NCBI GenBank assembly: GCA_006384855.1
Contig: VCJN01000600.1
Location: 1 to 64,000 of the forward strand
DNA length: 64,000 nucleotides
Origin: Tetraselmis striata
Taxonomy: Eukaryota > Chlorophyta > Chlorodendrophyceae > Chlorodendrales > Chlorodendraceae
Direction: 5' to 3'
The notes beneath the pieces are model-generated. The model saw only the letters and a program-made list of their open reading frames with translations. It was not told the origin of the DNA and did not search any database. The position numbers were made by a program, and so were the translations under genes. Position 1 is the first letter of the stretch, and each line of letters opens with the position of its first letter. Below are positions 32,998 through 42,078 of the stretch, in pieces.

Positions 32998-34760
32998 TCA
33001 AACTTGCGCTCCCAATCAGTGTCCGGGTTGATCACGTAGGAGATGCGCCCCACAAGGCGCTGCATCTCCATCTTGCCGCCAATGCCTTGCATGGACATGG
33101 ATTGCAGCGTGGCGTCCGCCTCGCCCGGCTTCATGCGATCCACCACGCGCCGGTGCACACCGTTGTAGTCACAGCCGGTGTCTAACAAGGCCATAAGGAT
33201 GCGCACGCCGCCAATGACGATGACGGTCAACTTGCAGTCCACGTAGAAAGCTCTGTGGCGGTCATACTCCGGGTAGTCAGGGTATGCGCTGCGCTGCACC
33301 TCTCGCAACTGTTGAAGTTCCGAAGATGTCGCTGACAGTTGGCGCCGAGACTCCAGAGGCTTGACGCCATGTTGCACCACGTCCACTGGATGAATGTTGG
33401 CTTGGGGCTCCGCTGATGGCAAGGACAGTGGCGGGACACTGACGCGTGGGAGAGACAGACCATAGACGCTCTGCACGGCTGCGGCAAAGACGCGCGTCAA
33501 GTCGAGGTGCGTGTAGTCAACCCAGGTGAGCCGCGCTGTCGCCTCGAAGCGTCGGACGGCTTGCTGAAGCACCGTCTCCCATGCCACGGCCATGTGGTCA
33601 CGAGTGTCAAGTCCTCCACGCAGTGCAGTGTTGCGTGCCTCCAACCACCTTGCAGCATGCTCGGGTGTCATGTCCGATACTACAGCAACGGGTAAACCAT
33701 GGAACTTGGCGTGCTGTAGCGCTGTGCGCAGGTGCTGCAGGAGCTGCTGATTGCGGATGTCCAACATGTCCGAGGTGATTGCTCCTCCTGCACGGCGGCC
33801 CTCGTAGGACGCAGGAGCCTCCTGCTCGACTGCCTGCTCAAAGCCTTGGGGCCGCTGCTTGGTGAGCTGCTCGCGTTGGGCGTCCCATCCGGGTTGGCGC
33901 ATGCGAAGTTCAGGGTTCCGCGCCGATCCTGGAGGCAGCACTGCCGGGCGTCCACGCGGTCTTGGCACAGTCGACTCCGGCGTCCAGTCAGCTCCCACAG
34001 GTTGCGCACGACCTGGAGCTCCAAAGAAGACTTCACGCAGATCACGCACGGGCAGCTCCACACACGACGCTCCATGTAGCAAAGTGCCGTGATCGTCGGT
34101 GTCAACGCAATCCAGAAAGGGGTCTGGCACCTCCACGGCCAAGCGCATGGCACCCGTAGCACCATGGGCAGCTTGAGACTTCTCGAGGATGCGAGAGAAC
34201 ATGGCCTCCAGGTCTGCCATTGTTGATGATGTCGCCGCTCCGTCAACATGGGCGTCGTGTCGCCCAGTGAGCATGTGTCCGGCTTTCCTCGCCAAGTCCA
34301 TCTCGAGCTTGGACAGTCCGGTCTCCACGTCCATAGCCCATCCGCGTTGCTGTCCATAGGCAAGACGGCGCTCTCGCTCCCGCTGGTTGCGCTTCAGTCG
34401 TGCGATGAGCGTAGGGTCAGTGATTGGCTTGTCGCACTCAGTAAAGTTATGAGCGCCGTCGCACCCAGCGTTCCAGCACGGTCCTCGTCCGCCTCCGGGT
34501 GCGCCTCCATCGCCGCGTCCACCGCCATGACCACCACGGCCACCTCGGCCTGCGCCTCGGCCGCCTCCACGGCCGCCACGGCCACCAGTGGCGTCGTTGA
34601 CATACATGGTTGAGCCGAACTTGTTGGCACACTCTCGGTAGTTGGCTCCGTGAAAGATGTCACGTCCACGCGCCTTTGTGCATGCCTCGCACAAAGGGCG
34701 GATCTGGTGGGTGTCCTTCACGACGACAAGCTGCGCTCGCACACGACGTCCGTTGACCAT
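32694..34760 (-). CDS. Element A: RGG region, zinc knuckle and aspartic protease
   Basis: A 688-codon frame. An Arg/Gly-rich stretch precedes a zinc knuckle-like CWNAGCDGAHNFTEC. Near the C-terminus LMALLDTGCDYNGVH is the DTG active site of a retroviral-type aspartic protease, followed by a hydrophobic VILCTSVMAHLGM segment. It lies between gag and the methyltransferase frame, overlapping the latter. Confidence 0.7.
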   Translation of the reverse strand: MVNGRRVRAQLVVVKDTHQIRPLCEACTKARGRDIFHGANYRECANKFGSTMYVNDATGGRGGRGGGRGAGRGGRGGHGGGRGDGGAPGGGRGPCWNAGCDGAHNFTECDKPITDPTLIARLKRNQRERERRLAYGQQRGWAMDVETGLSKLEMDLARKAGHMLTGRHDAHVDGAATSSTMADLEAMFSRILEKSQAAHGATGAMRLAVEVPDPFLDCVDTDDHGTLLHGASCVELPVRDLREVFFGAPGRAQPVGADWTPESTVPRPRGRPAVLPPGSARNPELRMRQPGWDAQREQLTKQRPQGFEQAVEQEAPASYEGRRAGGAITSDMLDIRNQQLLQHLRTALQHAKFHGLPVAVVSDMTPEHAARWLEARNTALRGGLDTRDHMAVAWETVLQQAVRRFEATARLTWVDYTHLDLTRVFAAAVQSVYGLSLPRVSVPPLSLPSAEPQANIHPVDVVQHGVKPLESRRQLSATSSELQQLREVQRSAYPDYPEYDRHRAFYVDCKLTVIVIGGVRILMALLDTGCDYNGVHRRVVDRMKPGEADATLQSMSMQGIGGKMEMQRLVGRISYVINPDTDWERKFEWPSFAILEGDHLPDVILCTSVMAHLGMVIDVGGHTASYRPDPHDLSRHVDVPLKHHNMPKRQVPRRLPHATLAVLASDGPSPGLPSGVGGGGRSPMPQPT

Positions 34761-34778
34761 GGTCCATGTGATGACCGG

Positions 34779-35903
34779 TTATGGAGTGCTGGTGCCGTGC
34801 TGCCGTCCTCCACCAGCTGCCGGCGCCGATGCTTTAGTCAGTTCCGCGAAGTGTTGGGCAGCCGTCAAGGCCTCCGCCATTCTAATCTCATCCTTCCTCA
34901 CGATGTCCTCATAGCGCTCCACCTCCGCAGCTATCTCGTCCAAGCGGTCCTCATGAGACTGGCGTAGAACAACGATGTCCTTGAGCTTGTGGAAGCCAGC
35001 GTCGAGGGATTGCTTGAGCGCCGGAATAGAGCGCCACACAGAGGTCATGACATCGAACGCTTTCTGGTTGACCTTGTCCCACGTGAGGTCTGGTAGATGC
35101 GCCTTGAGCTCGCGAAGAGTCATCGCCAAGCTGGCAGGGGTCTCGCGGAAGCCCTCACGGGTGTAGGCGTCGTACCTAGTGCGCATCTTCGGCGCCTCAT
35201 TGAACTTGGTCTCAAAGAGCTCCACGTAGCGTCGATAGTGGAACTCGTGAAAGGCGTCCGCATCCTCGCGCGATGGCACTCTAATGCGTCCGGATGCAGG
35301 GTCGAAGCGGAGAGTTTGTTGTTGATAGCGTAGAGTGTCCTTCTGCCATTGATCGATGATGGGCCTGGTGACAGCGTTGATCTCGACGTAATCTTGAAGA
35401 AGCTGAAGGGAGTCTGCTGGGCTGAACACCCACTCCGGTCCGGTGCTCTCGCCCTCCGATGAACCAGCTCCGTCAGCCCTCGGGGCTGATCTTGGTGGCG
35501 CCTTGTTAAGCGCGTATGGCACCAACACGTTGGCGTTGAATGAACTGAACCACTCCGTCCATATTGAGGTAGCGCCGTCGAAGCGCTCATGGCGTGGTGT
35601 TGTCTCCTTGCGTAGACCACCGGCGATTGTCCGCGCGTCTTCTCGCTCCTCGTAGATGCGCTCCTCCGCTGCACTCAGGTCACCCATGATCTGATTGGGC
35701 GTATAATGCTGACTTCCAGGTGGTCGTCGTCTTGATGGTGTTCCAGATCCTACGGCGCTGGGGTCTCCACCGCGCTGCGCCATGGCGTCACGGAGCGCTT
35801 GACGCAAGACGCGCTCCGGCTCCAATAAGGGTGCTGCCACAGGTGCTCCGGTACTCCTCGTGAAGCGTCGTCTGAGTTGGCGCGGGCTCTCTCCCTCTGA
35901 CAT
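34779..35903 (-). CDS. Element A: gag-like capsid protein
   Basis: A 374-codon frame, first in the element after the 5' LTR and a leader of about 400 bases. Mostly helical, with a coiled-coil-like end (HEDRLDEIAAEVERYEDIV). The position upstream of the zinc knuckle/protease frame marks it as gag. No sequence motif is decisive. Confidence 0.6.
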   Translation of the reverse strand: MSEGESPRQLRRRFTRSTGAPVAAPLLEPERVLRQALRDAMAQRGGDPSAVGSGTPSRRRPPGSQHYTPNQIMGDLSAAEERIYEEREDARTIAGGLRKETTPRHERFDGATSIWTEWFSSFNANVLVPYALNKAPPRSAPRADGAGSSEGESTGPEWVFSPADSLQLLQDYVEINAVTRPIIDQWQKDTLRYQQQTLRFDPASGRIRVPSREDADAFHEFHYRRYVELFETKFNEAPKMRTRYDAYTREGFRETPASLAMTLRELKAHLPDLTWDKVNQKAFDVMTSVWRSIPALKQSLDAGFHKLKDIVVLRQSHEDRLDEIAAEVERYEDIVRKDEIRMAEALTAAQHFAELTKASAPAAGGGRQHGTSTP

Positions 35904-36298
35904 GCGCCTTGCTCAGTGACCGCTCCCCCCCCAATTGGCGCGCAGAAGTCTGGACTGAACAGGTTGATGAAGCGGTTGCCGACAAACGCGCTCCATGCTG
36001 AGGTAACCACCACACGCGGCTCCTCTCAGCTCGTTGCACGCGTTGTAGGTGTAGGCGATGCCTCCTACGCGCGCCTTGCACAGTGCCTTGCCAACAATAG
36101 CGCATAAGATCGGCGCCGATGAACGTTGCACTGTGATGACTTGCTCCCTCCACTTGTGAAGACGTGGCTGACTGCAGGAGGTGAGGGCGTCCCCTGAACA
36201 ACCTCGAGGTCAGCGTCTAAGTGGGGGTATTGGGATGTGGGCGTTCAGGACTAAGACCACTTAGGAACAGCCACTCTTTGGCTTTCCAAACGATCGCC

Positions 36299-37348
36299 TA
36301 ACAGACTCTTAGGCATGTGGTCTTATGTACGTGTCCTGGCCTCTAAGTCTGTCTAAGACTTGCTGACTCTTGGCCTCGGTTCCTATGACTCCAGTAGAAG
36401 TACGTCTCACAGTGCCATCGGCCCTATTGGCCGGCACTACACACGCGTGCGAGTTGCTTGGTTACTCGGCGTGACAGAGGTGTGTGTGTGTGTGGTCGAT
36501 CGACGCGAAATACGTACGTCAAGCACTCCTCACCCTGTGCCGCACGACATGCCTCTCGCGAATGGACTACGAGTGCCCGCACGCGCGCATATGCGTACGC
36601 GTACGGTATCACGACACGACTCGACGACGACGACGCGCAGTACCGACTGCTCGCATATGGCAACAAGCAAGCCAGTGCTGATCAGGCACGTTCGGTACTC
36701 TAATCGGTCGGTCGGTCGGTCGGTCGACAAGTCCAGGCAGTCGGTACGACGGGTTCACAGGAGGTAAAAGCAAGACGGGCGTCACGACGCAAACAACACA
36801 GGTGTACCCGCGACTCACCACCGTTGCTTGCTGCGCGATATCACTCGCAGCTCGACAGCAGGTTGTACTGCCCTTGATGGACAGCAATAGACGAGGCACG
36901 TGCAGGTGTGATGTGCACAGGGTCGAGGTGTTTGTGGTGTAGTAGCGTGGTTACAAGATGGGTGGGATGAGACGTTTGGAAAGCCAAAGAGTGGGCGGGC
37001 AGCGCGCCGACAGGATGCTAAAGCATCCCGCGGGCGCGCGAGCCGACTAAGCCCCTAGGCCTTCCCACGCGCTATTGGTCTGCACGGGCGCCGTGGTTGG
37101 CGGCAGTTAGCCGTTGGTACGGGCCCTAGGTCTGTCGGTGGTTCTAGGTGTGAGAGCTTAGCGACAGACAGTTGGTCGTTGCGCCATGGGTGACTGCTCG
37201 CTTGGACATCAGGCATACACATACAACGCAGTACTGCAAGTACTAAAATTGATACCCGTATGACAGGCGACGAGTATTCGCCGGTATGCCAAGTAAGCAA
37301 GTCCCTGTACGCGCGCATGCGTACGCTGAAACGTTGTACGCTGTGACA
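36299..37348 (-). repeat. 5' LTR of element A
   Basis: 1050 bases, near-identical to 27444-28496. Just inside it (36271-36292) lies a 22-base inverted copy of an LTR segment (28117-28138). Confidence 0.8.
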
Positions 37349-37565
37349 ATATCCTCCGTGTTTCAAACATTTGCTAAATGTCTTGAGCTTGGGGTCGGCT
37401 CGAGGGCGTGCTCGCTGCCTCATCAGACGGCGCAGATTCGTCCGCCATCCCGTTAGTTGCCGAAGCTGCACAACAGGTCCGGGGATCACCCTCGCACACA
37501 CGTGCACGCACGCGCGGCCCGGACTCTGAACCGTGCGCGCATCACTCATCCATCCCGCCTCGTCC

Positions 37566-37680
37566 GGGATGCGGGCCGCCTTTAGGTTGTGTTGATCTTT
37601 TGGTACTGCTTTTAGCATCTTTTAGTACTGCTTTTAGCACAAGGGTGGACTTGTTACTGCCTTTTTCCGTAATTCGCCCA
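37566..37680 (+). repeat. Dispersed repeat R1, longer copy
   Basis: Starts GGGATGCGGGCCGCCTTTAG, continues TGTGTTGATC and two GGTACTGCTTTTAGC-like units, and ends with CTTTTTCCGTAATTCGCCCA. The same order is seen reversed at 7866-7943 and 63917-64000. Confidence 0.65.
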
Positions 37681-37769
37681 AGTACAAGCATTTTACTACT
37701 GGTCGCTACTACCTGTACCCGTACCGCCTGTAGCGACTATAGTGTGCTGAGTGGTGTGACGACGATGAT

Positions 37770-38208
37770 GATGATGATGTACAATTTACAGCAGGATATT
37801 GTACCACGTTGGGCGTCTTCCGCCCCAGTGCAGGGCGTTTACCGGTACTACCCTTTTGTGGTTGAGGACCGCGGCCGTCTCGGGAAGTCCGCTTTGACAG
37901 AGGTCTACATCTTTGCGGTGTTGTTGGCTGTGCGCAACTTCCCTGGCGGTCCTTCCGCCCCGACCTCTTGCTTTCTTCGTGGTCAATCCGTTCAGGAACT
38001 TCGAAACTTTGTCGCCAGCCAACCTGCTGAGTTCCGCCGTCACCTGTCGCGCACACGGCGGGGGCTTTTGCAGCGGGTCTCGGCTTGCGTGCATGGTACC
38101 CTGGGCGGCATTCTCTCTGCCGGTGTGCAGATGGCCAAGTCTGATGCGTGTGCTCGTGCCCACTCTGCGTCTTCTCATGTTACTGCTTCCACCCCGCAGT
38201 CGCTGTAG
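37770..38208 (+). CDS. Unrecognised 145-residue ORF within a dispersed repeat
   Basis: An open frame from a run of ATG codons to a TAG at 38206-38208. I do not recognise the product; it is basic, with FRRHLSRTRRGLLQR, and lacks a domain signature. Its last codons and the following 65 bases recur at 43998-44100, and part at 27162-27223, so the ORF belongs to a mobile repeat and not to a host gene. R1 copies flank it on both sides (37566-37680 and 38337-38407). Confidence 0.35.
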
Positions 38209-38274
38209 AGGACCTTTCTGATTGCCTTTTATTTTGGTGATTTCCGATATCGCCTTCTGCTGCTAGCTCATGTA
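38172..38274 (+). repeat. Repeat tail, reference copy
   Basis: 103 bases covering the end of the ORF at 37770-38208 and its downstream sequence; repeated at 43998-44100 with two mismatches. Confidence 0.8.
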
Positions 38275-38336
38275 AGTGTAATAACATACTGTACCAGGTC
38301 GACGACTCTATATATACCCTGTACGTGGCGACTACG

Positions 38337-38407
38337 TGTGTTGATCTTAGTAATACTGCTATTGGCGCTAGGTGGATTTGTTAATGGCCTTTTGTAATTT
38401 ACACCAG
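38337..38407 (+). repeat. Dispersed repeat R1
   Basis: Contains TGTGTTGATCTTAGTAATAC, GGTGGATTTGTTAATGGCC and TTTTGTAATTTACACCAG, the same order as at 63917-64000 (reverse). Confidence 0.65.
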
Positions 38408-38502
38408 ACGACTTTACCACTTTTGTAACGAACCTGTAACGATGACTACAGCAACAATCGATTGCGCTAGACGAGTACCCTGCTTTTATCCTGTACCTGA
38501 AT

Positions 38503-38689
38503 ATGATCTAAACTAGTTTATGGGGTTTCCATCCTTGACCTAACCGCTTTTCAGCTACAAGTGCTGCGCAGTGGTACGGGAGCTAGTAACTGTTGTTGCG
38601 CCCTTGTTGGGTGCAGCACGAGTAGACATAAAAGCAGCCAGAACAGCTGAGCCTGCCATCTTCCAGTTTTCGCTGCGTTCCACGCAGCG
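38503..38689 (+). repeat. Split direct repeat A1 of element D
   Basis: 187 bases identical by eye to 41398-41584. Ends in a perfect hairpin: 8-bp stem CGCTGCGT/ACGCAGCG with a 3-base loop. Confidence 0.85.
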
Positions 38690-38802
38690 ATGTAAAAACT
38701 GTCTCGTAACCCGTTGCGAGCAAGGTCACCCCAGGTTGTTCAAGACCACACCCGGCTCGCCATCCGAGTGTGATATTCTCGTCCGTACGTCCGTGCGTTA
38801 CT

Positions 38803-39657
38803 ATGTCAGATGGAGAAGAACCCGTCGTTGAGCCGACGCTCACGTCGTTGCAAGCAGATGTGCGTGCATTGGCTACAGCTGTTGCACAATTGACGGCTCG
38901 TGATCGCGCTGTTGATGGAGAAGGGGCACATGGCTCCGGTTCCGGGCAGCGTTTCGCGGGACAGCCGACAGGCAGCGGGGGAGCCGCAGAGCGCCCCGAC
39001 TTGCTAGAGCTAGCCCAGAGCGGCCGTGTCGGAGCAAAATCCGTGAGTGCCGAGGATGATTACCTCGCGGTGCCAGAGCTACTGCAGAGAGCAGAGTCTG
39101 GTTACGAGGCCGTTCGACCGGTCAGCCGAGTGCCTGGACTTTTCCCGTTGAGCACCGACCTAACGAACGAGTACCTCAAGCAGGATGACCGGCGTCTGCC
39201 GGCCCAGGAGGAGTACTTGTGGATGTCGTGTTTCGGGGCTCACATGGCCGCCCTTTTCGTGGCGCTCGACGAGCTGCTACCTTACGTCCCCACCACTAAC
39301 CAGGACTTCACCCCCTACCTCGCGAGAGCTCGGAATCACGCCGAGGCCATCGACAAGGCGTTTCGTTTTCGTCTAGCCTTCCTGCGGAGGCTGAATGAGA
39401 TCAAGCGTGTGCACGGTGACCAAGGCGTTCTGGATGTGCTGCGAGCTCAGCATTTTCAGCCCGCTGCGGAGCATCTGGGCTCTGCGATTTTTGGGGACCT
39501 GATGAGAGACTACGAGCGTCGTGTCTTCGAGGCGACCGTTGCCAGCAGTGCCAAGGCGACCGCTACTTCTCGAGTAGCGGCTGCAGCTGCAGGTCGCGGG
39601 CGTGGGCGAGGACGTGGTGGTGGACGTGGACGCGGCCGCGAAGGTGAGCACGAATGA
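38803..39657 (+). CDS. Element D: gag-like protein
   Basis: 284 residues from the ATG at 38803. A helical N-terminus (LTSLQADVRALATAVAQL) is followed by a helical core with DLTNEYLKQDDRRLPAQEEY and ARARNHAEAIDKAFRFRL. The C-terminus is an Arg/Gly-rich tail (GRGRGRGRGGGRGRGR), a usual nucleic-acid-binding end for gag proteins lacking zinc knuckles. I call it gag by position and by this tail. Confidence 0.55.
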   Translation: MSDGEEPVVEPTLTSLQADVRALATAVAQLTARDRAVDGEGAHGSGSGQRFAGQPTGSGGAAERPDLLELAQSGRVGAKSVSAEDDYLAVPELLQRAESGYEAVRPVSRVPGLFPLSTDLTNEYLKQDDRRLPAQEEYLWMSCFGAHMAALFVALDELLPYVPTTNQDFTPYLARARNHAEAIDKAFRFRLAFLRRLNEIKRVHGDQGVLDVLRAQHFQPAAEHLGSAIFGDLMRDYERRVFEATVASSAKATATSRVAAAAAGRGRGRGRGGGRGRGREGEHE

Positions 39658-39693
39658 TGGCGTGGGGCGCCGCTCGTCGGAGCTGCAGGAGCC

Positions 39694-41319
39694 TTGCGAG
39701 GCCACCTTTCGGTGACCGCCGCAAAACGCACCCTTGCAGCTCAACGGCGGGATGAGCGCCCTGTGTCAGGACCTGACCCCCCCACCTTACAGACTTCATT
39801 TAGACCTTCCTCGGTGCGGCGCTTCTTACAGCTACAGCCGAGTGCGGCTCAACCATCCGTACACCTGCACATGGCGGCTCAACCATCCGCCTTTCTTACA
39901 ACCCCATCTCTGCGTTCGTCGGTTGTTACACTACGTGTTACAACCGGTTCGCAACGACCAAGTTTCGCGCGTGTACGTTACGCACGGGACAGGCGCTACG
40001 AGCGCGACGGGCGCGCGGGGCGGCCCTCTTACCTGAACCTAGCCCCGCAAACCCGTACTGAAGCTACTGCAAACCCGTCCAGCAACTACCGGCCAACCGC
40101 CGGGAACCTAACCGCTGCTGCCGAGTACTTTGCGAACAGTAGCCGTGCCAGTGGAACTCTGTCAGTAAAACGACGCACTTACGTAATCGACGAGCCCGCA
40201 GCTATCGCTCCATGGGCTGCGTCACTGCGATCTCGGCTGCAGGACGCGTTCGGCTCAGACGAGCTAGGCCAGCGGACGCTCGACCTGCTCTCCAGCTCCC
40301 TCAGCGCGCAAACTCTCAAGAGCTACGCCGGCAGACTGTCTCAGTTCGCTGAGTTCTGCCACGACTCCGAGAACATCAGCCCGCTGGAGGCGACTACTGC
40401 TACTGTTGTTCGGTACGTTGCCTGGATCGGGGAGCGAGGTCACATCGCAGCTAAGTCGCTGCAGCCCTACCTGTCTGCCATCAACACCTTCTTCGAGCTG
40501 CACAACCTCGTCCCGATCGCCAAGGACAGCCTACACCTCACTTCGGCAAGGCGTGGGTTAATGTTGCGGCAGCGCCGGCTGGACGCTGCCCCCTTGCGTG
40601 TCCCTCTGCCTGCGGATGTAGCTTACCGCTTCGTCTCAAAGGCCGAGCTAATTGTGTCTGCTCCTTATCCAGAGTCCCACCTCGACTACCGAGCCCTCTT
40701 GGCTTCGGTTGTCAACTTCCTGTTCTTTGCCAGGGGCCTTACTGGCGTCTCCTGTCGAGCGCAAGATGTACATGTCGACACCTACAACATCACCCTGCAG
40801 GTCTACCGCGAGAAGGGTCGCGCTGGCCGTCGGGGACCCGACGACCTGCGCGTACTGCTCCTTCCGGTGTCCGAGCACCCTCGAGTGGCACGACTCTTAC
40901 GCTACTTCATCGACAACGTCCAGTCTGTCCCCCTGGTTACTGTTGGCTTGGCTGCCTCCAACTTCTGGGCTGTAAATGTGGCTGAGCAGTCAAAACCTTG
41001 GACTGCGGCTACGATGTCAGACTGGTTGTCTACAGCGGTCAACCTAGTCAACGCAGCCCCTCCTGCTGGCACTTCCTGGACTTCACACAGTCTGCGCAAG
41101 GGCGCAGCCTCTGCTGCAAACGCCATCGGAGCGCCACTGTCCCACATCCGCTACCAAGGCGGTTGGGCCACTAACTCCGATGTTGTTTTGGACTACATCG
41201 ACCCCAACGTTCTTCCTTCTCCTGGCGCGTGGTTCTTCTTTGGACACATCGCCCCCCTCCGCCACTTCCAAGTCCAACAGGACTCCGCAGCGGTGGCCTT
41301 CCCAGTGCCTCCTTCATGA
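39694..41319 (+). CDS. Element D: tyrosine recombinase
   Basis: 541 residues; the first 160 are low-complexity. The SAM-like arm-binding region follows (TLKSYAGRLSQFAEFC, near 210). The catalytic domain has FFARGLTG (first Arg region), H465-x-x-R468 in TSHSLRKGAASA, His/Trp in LSHIRYQGGWATNSD (W491) and the nucleophile Tyr at DYIDP (Y501). It would cut and rejoin DNA at the short core shared by element ends and target. It sits 36 bases after the gag-like ORF on the same strand. Confidence 0.75.
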   Translation: MRGHLSVTAAKRTLAAQRRDERPVSGPDPPTLQTSFRPSSVRRFLQLQPSAAQPSVHLHMAAQPSAFLTTPSLRSSVVTLRVTTGSQRPSFARVRYARDRRYERDGRAGRPSYLNLAPQTRTEATANPSSNYRPTAGNLTAAAEYFANSSRASGTLSVKRRTYVIDEPAAIAPWAASLRSRLQDAFGSDELGQRTLDLLSSSLSAQTLKSYAGRLSQFAEFCHDSENISPLEATTATVVRYVAWIGERGHIAAKSLQPYLSAINTFFELHNLVPIAKDSLHLTSARRGLMLRQRRLDAAPLRVPLPADVAYRFVSKAELIVSAPYPESHLDYRALLASVVNFLFFARGLTGVSCRAQDVHVDTYNITLQVYREKGRAGRRGPDDLRVLLLPVSEHPRVARLLRYFIDNVQSVPLVTVGLAASNFWAVNVAEQSKPWTAATMSDWLSTAVNLVNAAPPAGTSWTSHSLRKGAASAANAIGAPLSHIRYQGGWATNSDVVLDYIDPNVLPSPGAWFFFGHIAPLRHFQVQQDSAAVAFPVPPS

Positions 41320-41372
41320 CTTGGCGCTACCCCTTCTCCGTCAATCTACCGCTCTCTACGTTCGCTCAAGAC

Positions 41373-41398
41373 TGGCAAAACCAGACTCAACTTTGAAA
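41373..41398 (+). repeat. Repeat B1 of element D
   Basis: 26 bases identical to 41678-41703, directly abutting repeat A2. Confidence 0.8.
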
Positions 41399-41584
41399 TG
41401 ATCTAAACTAGTTTATGGGGTTTCCATCCTTGACCTAACCGCTTTTCAGCTACAAGTGCTGCGCAGTGGTACGGGAGCTAGTAACTGTTGTTGCGCCCTT
41501 GTTGGGTGCAGCACGAGTAGACATAAAAGCAGCCAGAACAGCTGAGCCTGCCATCTTCCAGTTTTCGCTGCGTTCCACGCAGCG
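41398..41584 (+). repeat. Split direct repeat A2 of element D
   Basis: Identical by eye to 38503-38689. Confidence 0.85.
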
Positions 41585-41677
41585 CCCCCCCTGACTCCGT
41601 TTTCCCTCCACGCTTTTCGCTAAACCTTCCTGCCAATTTCGGCTCTTGACCGTGTAAAACAGCCTGCGCGACCTTTT

Positions 41678-41703
41678 TGGCAAAACCAGACTCAACTTTG
41701 AAA
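41678..41703 (+). repeat. Repeat B2, right end of element D
   Basis: Identical to 41373-41398. About 93 bases of unique sequence separate it from A2, which is unusual for this repeat layout. Confidence 0.75.
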
Positions 41704-42078
41704 CCTGATGTACCCATCTGTCGACACATCAGGGTACTGGCGCCGGCGGACGGACGTCATCACAGTGCCATACTACTCGTACATTGGACTTGTACCGCCC
41801 CAGGGTAAACAGTGCCAGTACCGGTCAAGGGTAACGGCGACGACGACACCGCGGCGAGCGAGGCCGGTGGGCCGGCGTGGTTTCCTGCGTCGGACAACAA
41901 ACCGGCGTCGAATCATCACACCATGCGTAATTCCTTATTCCGCGAGACCGCGGCCCACTGCCCGAATCGCTCATACTCCTAGCCCACGCCCCAAAATCTC
42001 AGTGGACCTATCGTGCCCCAGCAACGCGCACCTGCAGTCGATCGTTTTTTGCGCGAGGTACTGTGCTGTTGGTTTACC

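Larger units (their letters stand above)
27438..37350 (-). mobile_element. Ty3/gypsy-like element A with cytosine methyltransferase and PHD finger
   Basis: Minus-strand LTR element of about 9.9 kb. In order: 5' LTR (36299-37348), gag, zinc knuckle plus protease, acidic linker with a C5-type DNA methyltransferase, RNase H, integrase, PHD finger, 3' LTR (27444-28496). I recognise no reverse-transcriptase palm in this copy. The LTRs differ at roughly seven bases plus a few short indels by eye, so insertion is fairly recent but older than B or C. No clear target duplication. The copy is broken, with at least two or three breaks. Confidence 0.75.
38503..41703 (+). mobile_element. Element D: gag plus tyrosine-recombinase element with split direct repeats, no RT
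   Basis: About 3.2 kb. A 187-bp repeat A lies at the left end (38503-38689) and near the right end (41398-41584). A 26-bp repeat B lies just before the second A (41373-41398) and at the right end (41678-41703). The A1-genes-B1-A2-B2 order is that of the split direct repeats of PAT/Ngaro/Kangaroo-type DIRS elements. Between them are only a gag-like and a tyrosine-recombinase ORF; no RT or RNase H. The A copies look identical and both ORFs are open, so it looks whole and young. Confidence 0.75.

Noticed and set aside
37055-37618. 187-codon minus-strand frame crossing the right LTR edge of element A
   Set aside because: Runs from flanking DNA into the LTR; composition and position argue for chance.
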